From an uncultured Clostridia bacterium (GTDB taxonomy: Bacteria; Bacillota; Clostridia; UBA1381): a DNA stretch of 64,000 bases. The notes under the pieces were generated by a model that was not told the DNA's origin, ran no database searches, and worked only from the letters and a program-made list of their open reading frames with translations. Below are positions 32,273-39,730 of the stretch, in pieces; positions within the stretch are counted from its first letter, which is position 1, and each line of letters begins with the position of its first letter. The stretch lies in NCBI GenBank assembly GCA_934501535.1, contig CAKSUM010000004.1, positions 72,610 through 136,609 of the forward strand. Reading direction: 5' to 3'. A program made the translations under genes and the position numbers.

Positions 32273-33604
32273 ATGATGAAATGCAGAAAATGCGGAGCGG
32301 AGATTACCGCCGACCAGAAAAGGTGTCCGAAGTGCGGAGCGCCTGTGCTGCTGCGAATTATGGAGCAGGAGGAAAAGAGCCGTTTGTCTGCGAAGGAGAT
32401 ACGTGAACGTGAAAAGCGTATGCGCAGGGAATATGATAAAATGAAACAGGAGAAAGAGAAAGCGCGCGAAAAGGCGGACCGGCTTTCGGAGAAAGAGCAG
32501 CGCAGACAGGAGGACGCGCGTGCGGCGGAGGAAAAAGCTGCGGCAAAGCGTCAGTCCGAGCAGGAAAGAGCGGCAAAGCGTGCAGCGGAGGCCGAGAGGA
32601 AAGAAAATGAAAAGGCTGCGGCGGCGCGTGCTGCCGAAATCCGTGCGGAGGAAAAGAAACAAGCGGAGGAAGAGCGCAGAAAAGCTCAGGAGTCTGCGCG
32701 TGCCGAGGCAGAAAAAAATAAAGCGGAGCTGCGTGCGAAGAAGGAGCAGGAGAAGTTAATAAAAGACCGTGCCGAGCAGGAAAAGCGCGAGGCAAAGGCG
32801 GCGGAAGCCGAGAGAAAGGCAAAGGAAAAAGAAGAGGAAATCCGCCGTGCGGCAGCGGAAAAAGCCGCAGCAAAGCAGAAATCCGAGCAGGAGAAAGCAG
32901 CGGCAAAACAGAAAGCCGAACAGGAAAAAGCGGCAAGAGCTGCGGAAAAGCAGAGAGAGCGCGGGCAAAAGCGTCTGCAAAAAATGAATGAAAAAGAGCA
33001 AAGAATACATACCTCATCGGAAAAGCGTACCGGCAGCGCCGGAAAGGCGGCATCGGCGGTCATAGCTGTGGTTGCCGTAGCGGCAATCGCGTTTGCTGCC
33101 GTGAAACTGAACCGAAAAGATGTCCCGGCATCGACGGTACAGGTGACTGCGTCGCCCGAGCCGACCCCGGAAATCACGCCGGAGCCTACTCCCGAGCCTA
33201 CGCCCGAGCCGACGCCGGAGGTTACGCCGGAACCTACGCCGGAACCGACTCCCGAACCCACACCGGAGCCTACGCCCAAGCCGACTCCGAAACCCACGCC
33301 GAAGCCTACGCCCAAGCCGACCCCGAAACCGCGTGTTATAACGCAGAACAAGGTTTTGTTCCCGAGTGATTCTCAGCAAATCACCGAGGCGGACGTTGCA
33401 GGCTTGTCAAAATTTGATGTTGATTTAATAAGAAACGAAATTTTTGCGCGCAAGGGATATGTGTTCACCAATCCGACCTACAAGAACTATTTTGAGTCGC
33501 AGCAGTGGTACAATCCGGTTCCCGGCGCGGACATGCAGCTGAACGAAGTTGAAGAATACAATGTAAATTTCCTGCGCGGTTACGCATACTCGCAGGGGTG
33601 GTAA
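32273..33604 (+). CDS. Zinc-ribbon, coiled-coil, membrane-anchored YARHG-domain protein
   Basis: About 443 residues; three consecutive ATG codons (32270, 32273, 32276) follow AAGGAG, the last two best spaced. Order: zinc ribbon (CRKCGAEI, RCPKCGAPV); a long charged Ala/Glu/Lys coiled coil (about 30-250); one membrane helix (about 258-282); a Thr-Pro repeat of TPEP and then TPKP units (about 295-355) that would span the wall; and a C-terminal YARHG domain (LSKFDVDLIRNEIFARKGYVF) outside. This places a cytoplasmic zinc ribbon and an extracellular YARHG on one chain. YARHG domains occur in secreted Clostridia proteins, with unknown function. Signalling or envelope tethering is a guess. Confidence 0.82.
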   Translation: MMKCRKCGAEITADQKRCPKCGAPVLLRIMEQEEKSRLSAKEIREREKRMRREYDKMKQEKEKAREKADRLSEKEQRRQEDARAAEEKAAAKRQSEQERAAKRAAEAERKENEKAAAARAAEIRAEEKKQAEEERRKAQESARAEAEKNKAELRAKKEQEKLIKDRAEQEKREAKAAEAERKAKEKEEEIRRAAAEKAAAKQKSEQEKAAAKQKAEQEKAARAAEKQRERGQKRLQKMNEKEQRIHTSSEKRTGSAGKAASAVIAVVAVAAIAFAAVKLNRKDVPASTVQVTASPEPTPEITPEPTPEPTPEPTPEVTPEPTPEPTPEPTPEPTPKPTPKPTPKPTPKPTPKPRVITQNKVLFPSDSQQITEADVAGLSKFDVDLIRNEIFARKGYVFTNPTYKNYFESQQWYNPVPGADMQLNEVEEYNVNFLRGYAYSQGW

Positions 33605-33615
33605 AAACGAATAAA

Positions 33616-33652
33616 GCGCGCCGCACGGAATATTCCGCACAGGCGCGTTTTT
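33616..33652 (+). terminator. Terminator of the YARHG gene
   Basis: CGCGCC (33617-33622) pairs with GGCGCG (33642-33647), enclosing the palindrome CGGAATATTCCG; TTTTT follows. Confidence 0.8.
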
Positions 33653-33661
33653 GTTATGCCG

Positions 33662-34036
33662 TCATATTATGTTGTGTTTTTTCAGATGTTCTTTCAGCTT
33701 GATAAAGGTTATGTCGCTTATATCGTGCTCGATTTTGCAGCTGTCCTCGTATGCGGTTGCCTCGTCAACGCCCAGAATCATAAGCGTTTTTGCAATAATT
33801 TCATGCCGTTCGTAAACCTTTGACGCTACCGCCATTCCCTTTTCCGTAAGATTAAGATTGCCGTCGGAGTCAACCGTGATGAACCCCTCCTCGCGGAATG
33901 ATTTCATCGCGACCGAAACGCTCGGCTTGCTGAACCCCAGCTGATTTGCTACGTCTATACTTCTTGCATAGCCTTTTTTTCTTTTTATCATAAGAATTGC
34001 CTCAAGATAATTTTCGGCGGATTCTTTAATAACCAT
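33662..34036 (-). CDS. DtxR/MntR-family metal-responsive repressor
   Basis: 124 residues from ATG 34036, six bases after GAGGTG. An N-terminal winged helix (ENYLEAILMI, YARSIDVANQLGFSKPSVSVAMKSF, LNLTEKG) is followed by the dimerisation/metal-binding domain (YERHEIIAKTLMILGVDE, CKIEHDIS). The acidic N-terminal residue, RHE, and IEHD positions match the metal ligands of MntR. There is no SH3-like third domain, so it is the short MntR type. It is divergent from the second feo locus, whose -10 box is covered by a perfect palindrome, so iron (or manganese)-dependent repression of feo is the likely job. Confidence 0.9.
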   Translation of the reverse strand: MVIKESAENYLEAILMIKRKKGYARSIDVANQLGFSKPSVSVAMKSFREEGFITVDSDGNLNLTEKGMAVASKVYERHEIIAKTLMILGVDEATAYEDSCKIEHDISDITFIKLKEHLKKHNII

Positions 34037-34062
34037 GGTAATCACCTCAATTGCTTTTTCCT

Positions 34063-34091
34063 ATTTTATCACATAATTATCCGTTTGTCAA
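34063..34091 (-). promoter_or_regulatory. Promoter of the DtxR/MntR-like gene
   Basis: Minus-strand TTGACA (34091-34086), 17-base spacer, TAAAAT (34068-34063). Confidence 0.8.
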
Positions 34092-34158
34092 TTGTGTTTA
34101 TATTGTGCGGCAAAATAATTACAAAGTTAAATAAAATGCCAAAAAATGAAAAAATGTA

Positions 34159-34187
34159 TTGACAAATATAGTTAGTTGTGCTAAACT
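34159..34187 (+). promoter_or_regulatory. Promoter of the second feo locus
   Basis: TTGACA (34159-34164), 17-base spacer, TAAACT (34182-34187), 80 bases upstream of feoA. Confidence 0.8.
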
Positions 34188-34190
34188 AAC
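34171..34190. promoter_or_regulatory. Palindromic operator, likely for the DtxR/MntR-like repressor
   Basis: GTTAGTT-GTGCTA-AACTAAC is a perfect 7-6-7 inverted repeat that overlaps the spacer and -10 box of the feo promoter. The TTAG...CTAA style matches DtxR/IdeR operators. Confidence 0.7.
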
Positions 34191-34197
34191 CGTGAAA

Positions 34198-34215
34198 GGT
34201 TAGCAGGGGCTAACC
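34198..34215. promoter_or_regulatory. Second palindrome downstream of the feo promoter
   Basis: GGTTAGC-AGGG-GCTAACC, perfect 7-base arms, just after the transcription start region. Same TTAGC/GCTAA core as the first palindrome, so either a second repressor site or an mRNA leader hairpin. Confidence 0.5.
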
Positions 34216-34267
34216 GCACTGCAGGCGGTCGGCCCGGATTTATTGACCGGGAAACGGAGGGTACACT

Positions 34268-34480
34268 ATGATGCCATTATGTTTTGCTAATATCGGTGAA
34301 ACTAACATAATAAGAAAAATCGGCGGCAGCCCCGAGGTTAAAAAACATCTTGAAAACCTTGGCTTTGTTGTCGGCGGAAACGTTCAGATTGTAAGCTCCC
34401 TCGGGGGCAATGTGATCGTAAACGTAAAGGAAGCAAGAGTGGCGATTAGCGAGGAGATGGCTCGTAAAATCATGGTTTGA
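34268..34480 (+). CDS. feoA: FeoA-domain protein, first gene of second feo locus
   Basis: 70 residues from ATG 34268 after GGAGG. The FeoA SH3-like fold is visible (IRKIGGSPEVKKHLENLGFVVGGNVQIVS, VNVKEARVAISEEMA). It is separated from the next feoA and feoB by a 700-base hairpin-repeat array that starts at its stop codon. Two FeoA proteins with one FeoB is common in Clostridia. The stop codon lies inside the left arm of a 17-base inverted repeat (34471-34487 with 34571-34587). Confidence 0.9.
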   Translation: MMPLCFANIGETNIIRKIGGSPEVKKHLENLGFVVGGNVQIVSSLGGNVIVNVKEARVAISEEMARKIMV

Positions 34481-35075
34481 CAAAAAATCTGCTGCGCATC
34501 TCACCTTTTTTCGTTCGGGGCGGTACCTGCGTACAGCACCCTCGCTGCAAAAAGGCAATCTGCTTGCACCTTTTTTGTCAAACCGTGGCTGCGGAGATTT
34601 TAAAGATAAATCTGCTGCGCATCTCACCTTTTTTCGCTCGGGGCGGTACCTGCGTACAGCACCCTCGCTGCAAAAAGGCAATCTGCTTGCACCTTTTTTG
34701 CCAAACGGTGACTGCGGAGATTTAAAGATAAATCTGCTGCGCATTTCGTCTTTTTCGTTCGGGACGGTACCTGCGTACAGCACTCTCGCTGCAAAAGGCA
34801 ATCCGGCGGCAATCTTTTTTGTCGAATGGCGGTTGAGGAATTTAAAGATAAATCTGCGGAACGCCGCGTATCTTTGCTTGAAGAGGTATCAGTGCACAGC
34901 GCACTCGGAGCAAAAAGATAATCTGTCGGCAACGTTTTTGTCAAACAGTGGCTGCGGAGATTATGGGAAAATGCGGCGCATCTTGTGATATTTACGCAGG
35001 ACGGTATCTTAGTGCAAATGCACTCGGAACAGGCTCTGGGCGGCAAGCCCGGAGGAATGCCGCGGCGGTAACGGA
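34471..35075. repeat. Tandem hairpin-repeat array A (five units, about 118-123 bases)
   Basis: GGTACC/GGTATC landmarks occur at 34522, 34645, 34766, 34885 and 35003, giving periods of 123, 121, 119 and 118. Units 1 and 2 differ at only a handful of positions; units 4 and 5 are badly eroded. Each unit has the core CACCTTTTTTCG...GGGGCGGTACCTGCGTAC...GCACCCTCGCTGCAAAAAGG, which folds into an imperfect hairpin with GTAC-CTGC-GTAC at its tip. Unit 1 also has 14 perfect outer pairs: GGTTTGACAAAAAA (34474-34487, containing the feoA stop) with TTTTTTGTCAAACC (34571-34584). The same core recurs at 39.7-40.1 kb. ORFs across it are repeat products. From 35076 to 35182 I see only the ribosome site of the next gene. 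Confidence 0.85.
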
Positions 35076-35182
35076 AGGACTGCTGCGGAAATAACGGTAT
35101 TACGAACCGGTCAAAAACATGCGGAGTGCAAAAGCGCAAAGCATGATTATAATAAAGTAATTAAAAGTCGGGAGGAAAAAAT

Positions 35183-35404
35183 ATGAAAACGCTTAAACAG
35201 TCAAAAGTAGGCGAAACCGTCACCGTGAAGAAGCTGCACGGTGAGGGAGCGGTAAAACGCAGAATCATGGACATGGGGATAACTAAGGGTGTAAGTGTAT
35301 ACATCAGAAAGGTTGCGCCTCTGGGAGATCCCGTGGAAATCACGGTCAGAGGCTATGAGCTTTCGCTGCGCAAGGCGGACGCGGAAATGGTCGAAGTTGA
35401 ATAA
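35183..35404 (+). CDS. feoA: FeoA-domain protein, second of second feo locus
   Basis: 73 residues from ATG 35183 after GGAGGAAAAAA. FeoA signature: KLHGEGAVKRRIMDMGITKGVSVYI, then VAPLGDPVEITVRGYELSLRKADAEMVEVE. The closing VRGYELSLRK motif is the most typical part of FeoA proteins that dock on FeoB. It lies 31 bases upstream of feoB. The repeat array separates it from the first feoA of the locus; no separate promoter was recognised in front of it. Confidence 0.92.
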   Translation: MKTLKQSKVGETVTVKKLHGEGAVKRRIMDMGITKGVSVYIRKVAPLGDPVEITVRGYELSLRKADAEMVEVE

Positions 35405-35435
35405 GTAAAGTATTTTTTGAAAGTGAGGAAATGAT

Positions 35436-37910
35436 ATGAGTATCAGAATTGCCCTTGCGGGTAACCCGAACTGCGGTAAAACTACATTATTTAACGCGCT
35501 GACGGGATCAAATCAATTTGTCGGAAACTGGCCGGGTGTTACGGTAGAGAAAAAGGAAGGCAAGCTGAAAAAGCATGACGGCGTTATCATCACCGACCTT
35601 CCGGGAATATATTCTCTGTCGCCGTACACGCTTGAAGAGGTTGTTGCAAGAAACTACCTCATAGGCGAGCGTCCGGACGCGATATTGAACATTATAGACG
35701 GTACCAACCTGGAGCGTAACCTGTATCTTACAACGCAGCTGACCGAGCTGGGAATACCGGTTGTAATCGCGGTAAACATGATGGATATTGTAAGAAAGAA
35801 CGGCGACAAAATCAACATTGCCGAGCTTTCACGCGAGCTTGGCTGCAAGATTGTTGAAATTTCCGCGCTGAAAGGCGACGGCGTTATGGCTGCGGCGGAG
35901 GAAGCGATTAATGCAGCAAAGAACGGCAAAACCGTTCCGATGCATACATTCTCGGGTGCTGTCGAGCATGCAATCGCGCACATAGAGGAAGCGGTTCTGC
36001 ACGATATGCCGGAGGAGCAGCAGCGCTGGTATGCAATCAAAATTTTTGAGCGCGATAAAAAGGCAATGGAAAAGATAACCATTCCGGCGCAGGTAGTGAG
36101 TCATATCGAAGAGGACATCAAGGCTGCGGAGCAGGAGCTTGATGACGATTCGGAAAGTATCATTACGAACGAAAGATACGTATACATAGCACAGCTCATG
36201 AAGGGCTGCTATAAAAAGAGAAATGCCGGCAAGCTGTCCGCGTCGGATAAAATCGACCGCGTAGTAACAAACCGCTGGCTGGGACTTCCGATATTTGCGG
36301 TTGTTATGTTCCTGGTTTACTATATTTCAATGGTAACGGTAGGTTCGTTCGCGACCGACTGGGCGAATGACGGTGTATTCGGCGACGGCTGGCACCTGTT
36401 CGGAATAGGCACGGCGCAGTATGAGGAAGTTGCTGATGAATTTTCATCGGCGAAAGATGCAGTGCTTGCGTTTACCGATATTGACGTAACGGCAGAGGAC
36501 TTTGATGCAGATACGGCTCTTAATGAAATGAAAACCTTCGAGCCGGACTCGGATAAGGCTACCGTAGAGGTTGAGGACGAAGAAACGCTTGCGACAAGCG
36601 AAATGACAGCGTACTATTCATCAATCCCGTCGGGAGCGGTTGAGGACGAAACTGTAGGAATGACCTATCAGGAAGCTGTCGGATATTTTGAGAAAAACGG
36701 ATTTGACGAACCCGATCCTGCCGAATACGGCGTATGGGTACCGGGCATACCGGTTCTGGTCGAGGGTCTGCTTGACGCAGTTAACTGCGCGGATTGGCTG
36801 AAAGGTCTGATACTTGACGGTATCGTAGCAGGCGTCGGCGCTGTACTCGGATTTGTTCCGCAGATGCTTGTGCTCTTCCTGCTGCTTGCATTCCTGGAGG
36901 CATGCGGTTATATGGCACGTATCGCATTCGTACTTGACAGAGTGTTCAGAAAGTTCGGTCTGTCGGGTAAATCATTCATACCAATGCTTATCGGTACCGG
37001 CTGCGGCGTTCCGGGAATTATGGCGTCGCGTACAATTGAAAATGACCGTGACAGAAAGATGACAATTATGACGACAACCTTTATCCCGTGCGGTGCAAAG
37101 GTTCCGTTCATCGCAATGATTGCCGGCGCACTGTTCGGCGGCAGCGCGGTTGTTTCAACATCGGCATACTTTATCGGTATGGCTGCAATCATCATTTCGG
37201 GTATCATGCTGAAAAAGACAAAGATGTTTGCCGGCGACCCCGCACCGTTCGTTATGGAACTTCCGGCATATCATATGCCTACGCTTCTGAACGTGCTGCG
37301 CAGCATGTGGGAACGCGGCTGGTCCTTCATCAAGAAGGCAGGTACAATCATTCTTTTGTCAACAATCTTTGTATGGTTCACAACCTACTTCGGTTTTGTT
37401 GACGGACATTTCGGAATGTTGTCCGAAGAACAGATAGATTCAAGTATACTCGCGTCAATCGGCGGCGTGCTTGCATGGATATTCAAACCGCTCGGCTGGG
37501 GTAACTGGCAGGCAGCAGTTGCGTCGATTACGGGACTTGTTGCAAAGGAAAATATTGTTGGTACAATGGGTATCCTGTACGGCGGCGGTGACGGCACCGT
37601 ATACAGCACTCTTGCACAGCAGTTCACAGGTATTACGGCATATTCGTTCCTGGTATTCAACCTGCTTTGCGCTCCGTGCTTTGCCGCAATCGGTGCAATT
37701 AAGCGTGAAATGAACAACGCTAAATGGACATGGTTCGCAATCGGTTATCAGTGTGCACTTGCATACGCGGTTGCATTGGTAATCAACCAAATCGGCGGCG
37801 CTCTGACAGGCAGCCTGAACGTTATCGGACTGATTGCTGCAATTGCGGTAATCGTACTGATAATCTATATGCTGTTCAGACCGTATAAGGAATCAACATC
37901 ACTTAAATAA
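35436..37910 (+). CDS. feoB: Ferrous iron transporter FeoB with large external loop
   Basis: 824 residues from ATG 35436 after GTGAGGAAATG-type site. G domain at 1-165: GNPNCGKTT, DLPGIYSLSPYT, NMMD. The membrane core has FFxxG-like Gate features: GYMARIAFVLDRV, GTGCGVPGIMASRT, PCGAKVPFIAM. Between the first and second membrane helices there is an acidic insertion of roughly 140 residues (about 310-450), rich in Asp/Glu, that is absent from FeoB of the 20-kb locus. Such insertions occur in other Clostridia FeoB proteins. Followed by a Cys-rich FeoB-associated membrane protein. Main iron uptake pump is the likely role. Confidence 0.95.
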   Translation: MSIRIALAGNPNCGKTTLFNALTGSNQFVGNWPGVTVEKKEGKLKKHDGVIITDLPGIYSLSPYTLEEVVARNYLIGERPDAILNIIDGTNLERNLYLTTQLTELGIPVVIAVNMMDIVRKNGDKINIAELSRELGCKIVEISALKGDGVMAAAEEAINAAKNGKTVPMHTFSGAVEHAIAHIEEAVLHDMPEEQQRWYAIKIFERDKKAMEKITIPAQVVSHIEEDIKAAEQELDDDSESIITNERYVYIAQLMKGCYKKRNAGKLSASDKIDRVVTNRWLGLPIFAVVMFLVYYISMVTVGSFATDWANDGVFGDGWHLFGIGTAQYEEVADEFSSAKDAVLAFTDIDVTAEDFDADTALNEMKTFEPDSDKATVEVEDEETLATSEMTAYYSSIPSGAVEDETVGMTYQEAVGYFEKNGFDEPDPAEYGVWVPGIPVLVEGLLDAVNCADWLKGLILDGIVAGVGAVLGFVPQMLVLFLLLAFLEACGYMARIAFVLDRVFRKFGLSGKSFIPMLIGTGCGVPGIMASRTIENDRDRKMTIMTTTFIPCGAKVPFIAMIAGALFGGSAVVSTSAYFIGMAAIIISGIMLKKTKMFAGDPAPFVMELPAYHMPTLLNVLRSMWERGWSFIKKAGTIILLSTIFVWFTTYFGFVDGHFGMLSEEQIDSSILASIGGVLAWIFKPLGWGNWQAAVASITGLVAKENIVGTMGILYGGGDGTVYSTLAQQFTGITAYSFLVFNLLCAPCFAAIGAIKREMNNAKWTWFAIGYQCALAYAVALVINQIGGALTGSLNVIGLIAAIAVIVLIIYMLFRPYKESTSLK

Positions 37911-37943
37911 ACATTATGCAGTAAATAAAGGAGGAACTTCGGT

Positions 37944-38120
37944 ATGAGTTTTATAATAAATAACCTTGGAACAATATTAACTCTTGCGGTGCTTGCGGCG
38001 ATTGTGACGGCAATAGTGCGCTATATGAAAAAAGAGCATGCTGCCGGCAGAACCTCCTGCGGCTGCGGCTGTAAAAACTGCGCGATGTGCGGCAGCTGCC
38101 ATGGCGGAAAGAAGGCATAG
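37944..38120 (+). CDS. FeoB-associated Cys-rich membrane protein (58 aa)
   Basis: Starts at ATG 37944 after GGAGG (37929-37933). One membrane helix (about residues 8-27) is followed by a basic linker and a Cys cluster: SCGCGCKNCAMCGSCHGG, with seven Cys and one His. This is the pattern of the short protein found after feoB in many Bacillota (PF12669-like), sometimes treated as a FeoC substitute. It could bind ferrous iron at the cytoplasmic face or sense redox state. The stop is three bases before the next small gene. Confidence 0.9.
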   Translation: MSFIINNLGTILTLAVLAAIVTAIVRYMKKEHAAGRTSCGCGCKNCAMCGSCHGGKKA

Positions 38121-38123
38121 CAG

Positions 38124-38258
38124 ATGGAGCTGAATTTGTTTTTGGGCGGCTTTTCCGCAATGCTTGTATGCGCCGCACTCATATGGGTGCTGTCATACAT
38201 CAAAAGGACGCTGAAAAAGCTTTTATGCCGCACGGAAACAAGACATTCGCTGCGGTGA
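38124..38258 (+). CDS. Possible 44-residue membrane protein at end of feo operon
   Basis: ATG at 38124, three bases after the stop of the Cys-rich gene, with GAAGG ten bases upstream. The product has one hydrophobic helix (about residues 4-25, LFLGGFSAMLVCAALIWVL) and a strongly basic C-terminus (YIKRTLKKLLCRTETRHSLR). I do not recognise it. Position and spacing suggest translation with the feo genes, and its size suits a small accessory subunit. It could be a chance ORF; conservation would decide. Confidence 0.5.
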   Translation: MELNLFLGGFSAMLVCAALIWVLSYIKRTLKKLLCRTETRHSLR

Positions 38259-38326
38259 CAATTAAATAGGTTCATAATACATTAAGCCCGATTTTGAGCA
38301 AGTGGGAAATTTTGTAAAAATTGTAC

Positions 38327-38355
38327 TTGAAATTTATGGGAATATGTGATATAAT
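38327..38355 (+). promoter_or_regulatory. Promoter of the NSS transporter gene
   Basis: TTGAAA (38327-38332), 17-base spacer ending in TGTGA, TATAAT (38350-38355). Confidence 0.85.
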
Positions 38356-38389
38356 TGTTGCATATTTATAAATATTAAGGAGAATTTTT

Positions 38390-39730
38390 ATGGAACGAGA
38401 AAAACTTGGCTCAAGATTGGGCTTTCTTCTTCTTTCGGCAGGCTGTGCGATAGGTTGCGGAAATGTATGGAAATTTCCGTGGATGTGCGGACAGTATGGC
38501 GGAGGAATTTTTGTTTTACTGTATTTGTTGTGTCTGATAGTTTTGGGTATACCGGTAATGGTGATGGAGTTTTCACTGGGACGTGCCTCGCAGGCAAGTC
38601 CTGTTAAAATGTATAAAAAGCTGGAAAAACCCGGGACAAAATGGCATATTCACGGCTACGCCGCGCTTTTCGGAAATGTGTGCCTTATGGCATTTTATAC
38701 CGTTGTATGCGGCTGGATGATTTATTATTTCTTCAAATTCCTGACCGGCAATAATGCGCAGGTGGGATTTGGGGAGATGATTTCCAATCCGGCGGTTAAC
38801 GTGATTTTCCTTGCGGTGACGGTCATACTGGGATTTGGGATACTTTGCTTTAATCTCCAGGGCGGACTGGAGCGCGTGACAAAGTACATGATGATAATTC
38901 TGTTTGTGCTGATGGTGGTTCTTGCCGTGCACAGCGGCATGCTTTCGGGCGCAAAGGAAGGACTTAAATTTTATCTTGTGCCGGACGTTTCTAAAATCAA
39001 CGGAGAGGTAATTGTCGGCGCAATGAATCAGGCGTTCTTTACGCTGAGCCTGGGAATAGGCTCTATGGCGATTTTCGGCAGTTATATAGGTAAGGATCAT
39101 TCGCTGCTCGGCGAGTCGCTGAATGTTATATTTCTTGATACGTTTGTTGCGGTTGTATCCGGCTTGATTATTTTCCCGGCATGCTTTACATTTAATGTTG
39201 AGGTAAATGCGGGACCGAGCCTGTTGTTTGATACAATGGCGTCTGTTTTCAATAATATGGCGGGCGGACGCTGGTGGGGCGCGCTGTTCTTCCTGTTCAT
39301 GGTGTTCGCGGCGCTGTCAACCGTGCTTGCCGTTTTTGAAAATATTCTCGCGTGCGTTCGCGAAATGACCGGCTGGAGCAGACCGAAGGGCTGCCTGGTA
39401 TGCGGAATATGCATATTCCTGCTTTCGATTACAACGGCGCTGGGCTACAGTACATTCAAAGGATTTGTTCCGTTTGCGGAGGGCAGTGCGTGGCTTGATT
39501 TCTGGGATTTCCTTGTAAGCACAAATCTGCTGCCGCTCGGTTCGCTTGTTGTAACGCTGTTCTGCTGTAATAAGCGTTACGGCTGGGGCTGGGAAGCGCT
39601 CAAGGCGGAGGCGAACGAGGGCAAAGGCCTGAAAGTCCGTGATTGGATGAAGCCGGTGTTTATGTACGTCGTTCCGGCAGCTATAATAGTAATATATATT
39701 TATGGGCTTGCCACCTTTAATTGGCGCTGA
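38390..39730 (+). CDS. Sodium-dependent transporter, NSS (SNF) family
   Basis: 446 residues from ATG 38390 after AAGGAG. Eleven to twelve hydrophobic helices. The first has the NSS signature SRLGFLLLSAGCAIGCGNVWKFPW, given here in part as GCAIGCGNVWKFPW, which forms part of the sodium and substrate sites in LeuT; the second holds GIPVMVMEFSLGR. Substrate is probably an amino acid (Trp, Tyr or a branched-chain one), which cannot be decided by eye. The length fits the short bacterial group. The stop codon sits within the left arm of repeat array B. Monocistronic. Confidence 0.92.
   Translation: MEREKLGSRLGFLLLSAGCAIGCGNVWKFPWMCGQYGGGIFVLLYLLCLIVLGIPVMVMEFSLGRASQASPVKMYKKLEKPGTKWHIHGYAALFGNVCLMAFYTVVCGWMIYYFFKFLTGNNAQVGFGEMISNPAVNVIFLAVTVILGFGILCFNLQGGLERVTKYMMIILFVLMVVLAVHSGMLSGAKEGLKFYLVPDVSKINGEVIVGAMNQAFFTLSLGIGSMAIFGSYIGKDHSLLGESLNVIFLDTFVAVVSGLIIFPACFTFNVEVNAGPSLLFDTMASVFNNMAGGRWWGALFFLFMVFAALSTVLAVFENILACVREMTGWSRPKGCLVCGICIFLLSITTALGYSTFKGFVPFAEGSAWLDFWDFLVSTNLLPLGSLVVTLFCCNKRYGWGWEALKAEANEGKGLKVRDWMKPVFMYVVPAAIIVIYIYGLATFNWR

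Noticed and set aside
34198..34260. Metal riboswitch (NiCo/czcD type) upstream of feoA
   Set aside because: Palindromes here fit protein operators; the conserved riboswitch core sequences are not present.
34477..34988. Overlapping ORFs on both strands across repeat array A (Cys/Arg-rich products)
   Set aside because: They reproduce the DNA repeat period, lack ribosome sites and appear on both strands at once; the repeat is non-coding.
34471..35075. Integron attC array or CRISPR array
   Set aside because: Units are 110-123 bases with no spacers and no gene cassettes between them, no attC core-site pair, and no integrase or cas gene in the window.
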